A stretch of DNA of 64,000 nucleotides from Burkholderia sp. Bp9143. GTDB lineage: Bacteria > Pseudomonadota > Gammaproteobacteria > Burkholderiales > Burkholderiaceae. Positions 61,914 through 64,000 of this stretch are shown here, piece after piece. The stretch's first letter is position 1. Every line of letters starts with the position of its first letter. A model generated the notes under the pieces. That model did no database searches. It had not been told where the DNA came from and was given only the letters and a program-made list of their open reading frames with translations. The DNA is taken from assembly GCF_003853645.1 (NCBI RefSeq), contig NZ_QTPO01000035.1:1-64000 (forward strand), in the 5' to 3' direction. A program made the translations under genes and the position numbers.

Positions 61914-64000
61914 ATGTCCGCCAGCGCCAATTCCAATCCGCTCCTCGATTTCTCCGGCCTGCCCCGCTTCGGCGAGATTCGTCCGGAACACGTGACGCCC
62001 GCGCTCGACACGCTGCTCGATGCCGCCAACCGCGCGGTCGACACCGCGAGCGCGCCCGCGACGCCGGCGACCTGGGCCGCGATCGTCGAAACGGTCGAGC
62101 AGGCGACTGAGCCGCTCGGGCGCGCATGGGGCGTCGTCGGCCACCTGAACGCGGTTGCCGATACGCCGGAACTGCGCGCCGCGTACGGCGAAAACCTGCC
62201 GCGCGTGACCGAATTCTGGTCGAGCGTCGGCCAGAACCTCGCGCTGTACGAGAAGTACAAGGCGATCGCCGCGAGCGCCGAATACCCGACGCTGTCCGCC
62301 GAGCGCAAGAAGATCCTCGACAACGCACTGCGCGATTTCCGCCTGTCGGGCGCCGAGCTGCCGGAAGACCAGAAGCCGCGCTTCGCGGAACTGCAGGAGC
62401 AGCAGGCCGCGCTGTCGAAGGCATTCTCCGACCACGTGCTCGACGCGACCAACGCGTATGCGTATTTCTCGCTGGACGAGGCCGAGCTGGCCGGCCTGCC
62501 GGGCGACGCGATCGAAGCGGCCCGCGAAGCCGCGCAGAAGGAAGGCAAGGAAGGCTGGAAGTTCACGCTGCACTTCCCGTCCTACTTCCCGGTGCTGCAG
62601 TACGCCGAGAATCGCGCGATGCGCGAGACGCTGTACCGCGCGTATGCGACGCGCGCGTCCGAACTCGGGCCGCAGTACGGCGGCGGCAAGGCCGAGTGGG
62701 ACAACACGGCGATCGTCGCGGATGAGCTGAAGCTGCGCCGCGAAGAAGCGCAGATGCTCGGCTACCGCAACTTCGCCGAAGTGTCGCTCGCGCCGAAGAT
62801 GGCCGAATCGCCGCAACAGGTCATCGCATTCCTCGAGGATCTCGCGACGCGCGCGCGCCCGCATGCGGACAAGGACTGGGACGAACTGCGCGCGTTCGCC
62901 GCGAAGGAACTCGGCCTGACCGAGCTCGCGCCGTGGGACGTCGCGTTCGCGGCCGAGCGGCTGCGCCAGCAGCGCTACGCGTTCTCGGAAAACGAGGTCA
63001 AGCAGTACTTCCCGGAACCGGCCGTGCTGAAGGGCCTGTTCACCGTCACCGAAACGCTGTTCGGCGTGCGGATCAAGCCGGACGACGCACCGGTGTGGCA
63101 CAAGGACGTGCGCTTCTTCCGCGTGGAGAACCGCGACGGCTCGCTCGTCGCGCAGTTCTATCTCGACCTGTATGCCCGCGAAGGCAAGCGCGGCGGCGCG
63201 TGGATGGACGACGCGCGTGCGCGCGCCAAGCGCGGCGACACCGTGCAGACGCCGGTTGCATACCTGACCTGCAACTTCTCGGCGCCGATCGGTGGCAAGC
63301 CCGCGTGCTTCACGCACGACGAGGTCATCACGCTGTTCCATGAATTCGGCCACGGGTTGCATCACATGCTCACGCGCGTCGACGAGCTCGGCGTGTCGGG
63401 CATCAACGGCGTCGAATGGGATGCGGTCGAGCTGCCGTCGCAGTTCATGGAAAACTTCTGCTGGGAATGGGACGTGCTGTCGTCGATGTCGTCGCACGTC
63501 GATACCGGCGCCGCGCTGCCGCGCGAGCTGTTCGACAAGATGATCGCCGCGAAGAACTTCCAGAGCGGCCTCGGCACGCTGCGCCAGATCGTGTTCTCGA
63601 TGTTCGACATGCTGCTGCATGTCGACTTCGATCCGGCCAGCGCAACCGGCGTGAACGCGTTCGCACGCGAGATCAACGAGCGCTACCACGTGATTCCGCA
63701 GGCCGCGTTCTCGCGCTGGCCGAACACGTTCAGCCACATCTTCGCGGGCGGCTATGCGGCCGGCTACTACAGCTACAAGTGGGCCGAGGTGCTGTCGGCC
63801 GACGCATACGCGGCGTTCGAGGAAGCGGCCGCCGCAAGCGGCAGCGTGCTCGACGCGGCAACCGGCACGCGTTATCGCCGCGAGATCCTCGAGGTCGGCG
63901 GCAGCCGGCCGGCGATGGATTCGTTCAAGGCATTCCGCGGCCGCGAGCCGGAAATCGACGCGCTGCTGCGTCACAACGGGATGGCCTCCCCCGCGCACTG
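61914..64000 (+). CDS. prlC: M3 family oligopeptidase (oligopeptidase A-like), 3' end beyond the window
   Basis: A zinc metallopeptidase that degrades peptides, including signal peptides, in the cytoplasm. The window holds the first 695 codons, near the family's full 680-700, so only a few residues are missing. The zinc motif HEFGH is at residues 476-480 (TLFHEFGHGLHH), with the family ELPSQFMENF block providing the third ligand further on. The N terminus (MSASANSNPLLDFSGLPRF) and GGSRPAMDSFKAFRGREP near the end are typical. ATG at 61914 has GGGAG at good distance. No stop codon is visible before base 64000. Confidence 0.95.
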   Translation, partial: MSASANSNPLLDFSGLPRFGEIRPEHVTPALDTLLDAANRAVDTASAPATPATWAAIVETVEQATEPLGRAWGVVGHLNAVADTPELRAAYGENLPRVTEFWSSVGQNLALYEKYKAIAASAEYPTLSAERKKILDNALRDFRLSGAELPEDQKPRFAELQEQQAALSKAFSDHVLDATNAYAYFSLDEAELAGLPGDAIEAAREAAQKEGKEGWKFTLHFPSYFPVLQYAENRAMRETLYRAYATRASELGPQYGGGKAEWDNTAIVADELKLRREEAQMLGYRNFAEVSLAPKMAESPQQVIAFLEDLATRARPHADKDWDELRAFAAKELGLTELAPWDVAFAAERLRQQRYAFSENEVKQYFPEPAVLKGLFTVTETLFGVRIKPDDAPVWHKDVRFFRVENRDGSLVAQFYLDLYAREGKRGGAWMDDARARAKRGDTVQTPVAYLTCNFSAPIGGKPACFTHDEVITLFHEFGHGLHHMLTRVDELGVSGINGVEWDAVELPSQFMENFCWEWDVLSSMSSHVDTGAALPRELFDKMIAAKNFQSGLGTLRQIVFSMFDMLLHVDFDPASATGVNAFAREINERYHVIPQAAFSRWPNTFSHIFAGGYAAGYYSYKWAEVLSADAYAAFEEAAAASGSVLDAATGTRYRREILEVGGSRPAMDSFKAFRGREPEIDALLRHNGMASPAH

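Noticed and set aside
61911..63998. A minus-strand frame of 695 codons at the right edge
   Set aside because: Antisense to the M3 peptidase gene, which has the HEFGH motif and a proper ribosome site.

Overview
The window is a high-GC, tightly packed chromosomal segment from a betaproteobacterium. It is most likely Burkholderia, probably the cepacia complex. This rests on gene order and protein character: an IscR-led isc-hsc-fdx-iscX operon, a pyruvate dehydrogenase cluster whose E3 carries its own lipoyl domain, a phasin gene, a pyrG-kdsA-eno-ftsB operon, strong G/C third-position codon bias, and a dispersed-type hairpin typical of Burkholderiales. The species call is inference. I found no tRNA, rRNA, CRISPR array, transposase or prophage gene.

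Layout. 1-2167: the 3' end of a PstS gene, not followed by pstC, then a looser and less G/C-biased stretch with a possible zinc-ribbon ORF, a DJ-1/PfpI protein and a small membrane protein. This is the only accessory-looking part. 2168-8400: mutS, a secreted phosphoesterase-like protein, slyD, the ribosomal oxygenase gene and an Ala/Ser-rich lipoprotein. 8483-17587 (minus strand): dapA-bamC-MBL hydrolase, then trpS with a methyltransferase, a site-2 protease, a YciO/Sua5 protein, a PHP phosphatase, an alpha/beta hydrolase and a DUF455 ferritin-like protein. 17732-19735 (plus): gamma carbonic anhydrase, hslO and a lipoprotein. 19830-24237 (minus): pyrG-kdsA-eno-ftsB. 24413-30801 (minus): lolC-lolD-tatD-comEC-hydrolase. 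30973-37715 (plus): an RpfE-like protein, recJ, prfB with its programmed frameshift, lysS and a glycine-zipper protein. 37855-44374 (minus): LMW-PTP, iscR, iscS, iscU, iscA, hscB, hscA, fdx, iscX. 44476-47000 (minus): a small membrane protein and lutAB, divergent from an IclR regulator at 47183. 48095-57122: pbpG, phasin (plus), then aceE-aceF-lpd (minus). 57396-64000 (plus): a PAS histidine kinase and FixJ-like regulator, folD, and the 5' part of an M3 oligopeptidase gene.

Most of the content is housekeeping: DNA repair, translation, cell wall and LPS precursors, Fe-S assembly, outer-membrane biogenesis and central carbon entry. The most informative signals are regulatory or at the residue level. 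They are two tandem type-1 IscR boxes over the iscR promoter, repeated operator-like inverted repeats flanking the phasin promoter, a perfect palindrome just downstream of the iclR -10 element, a four-cysteine motif in TrpRS matching the [4Fe-4S] TrpRS signature, a KdsA of the metal-dependent class, lutAB without lutC, tandem diverged hairpins between comEC and the next gene, and an exact 47-bp repeat between the two lipoyl domains of aceF. I did not find a convincing undescribed multi-gene system.
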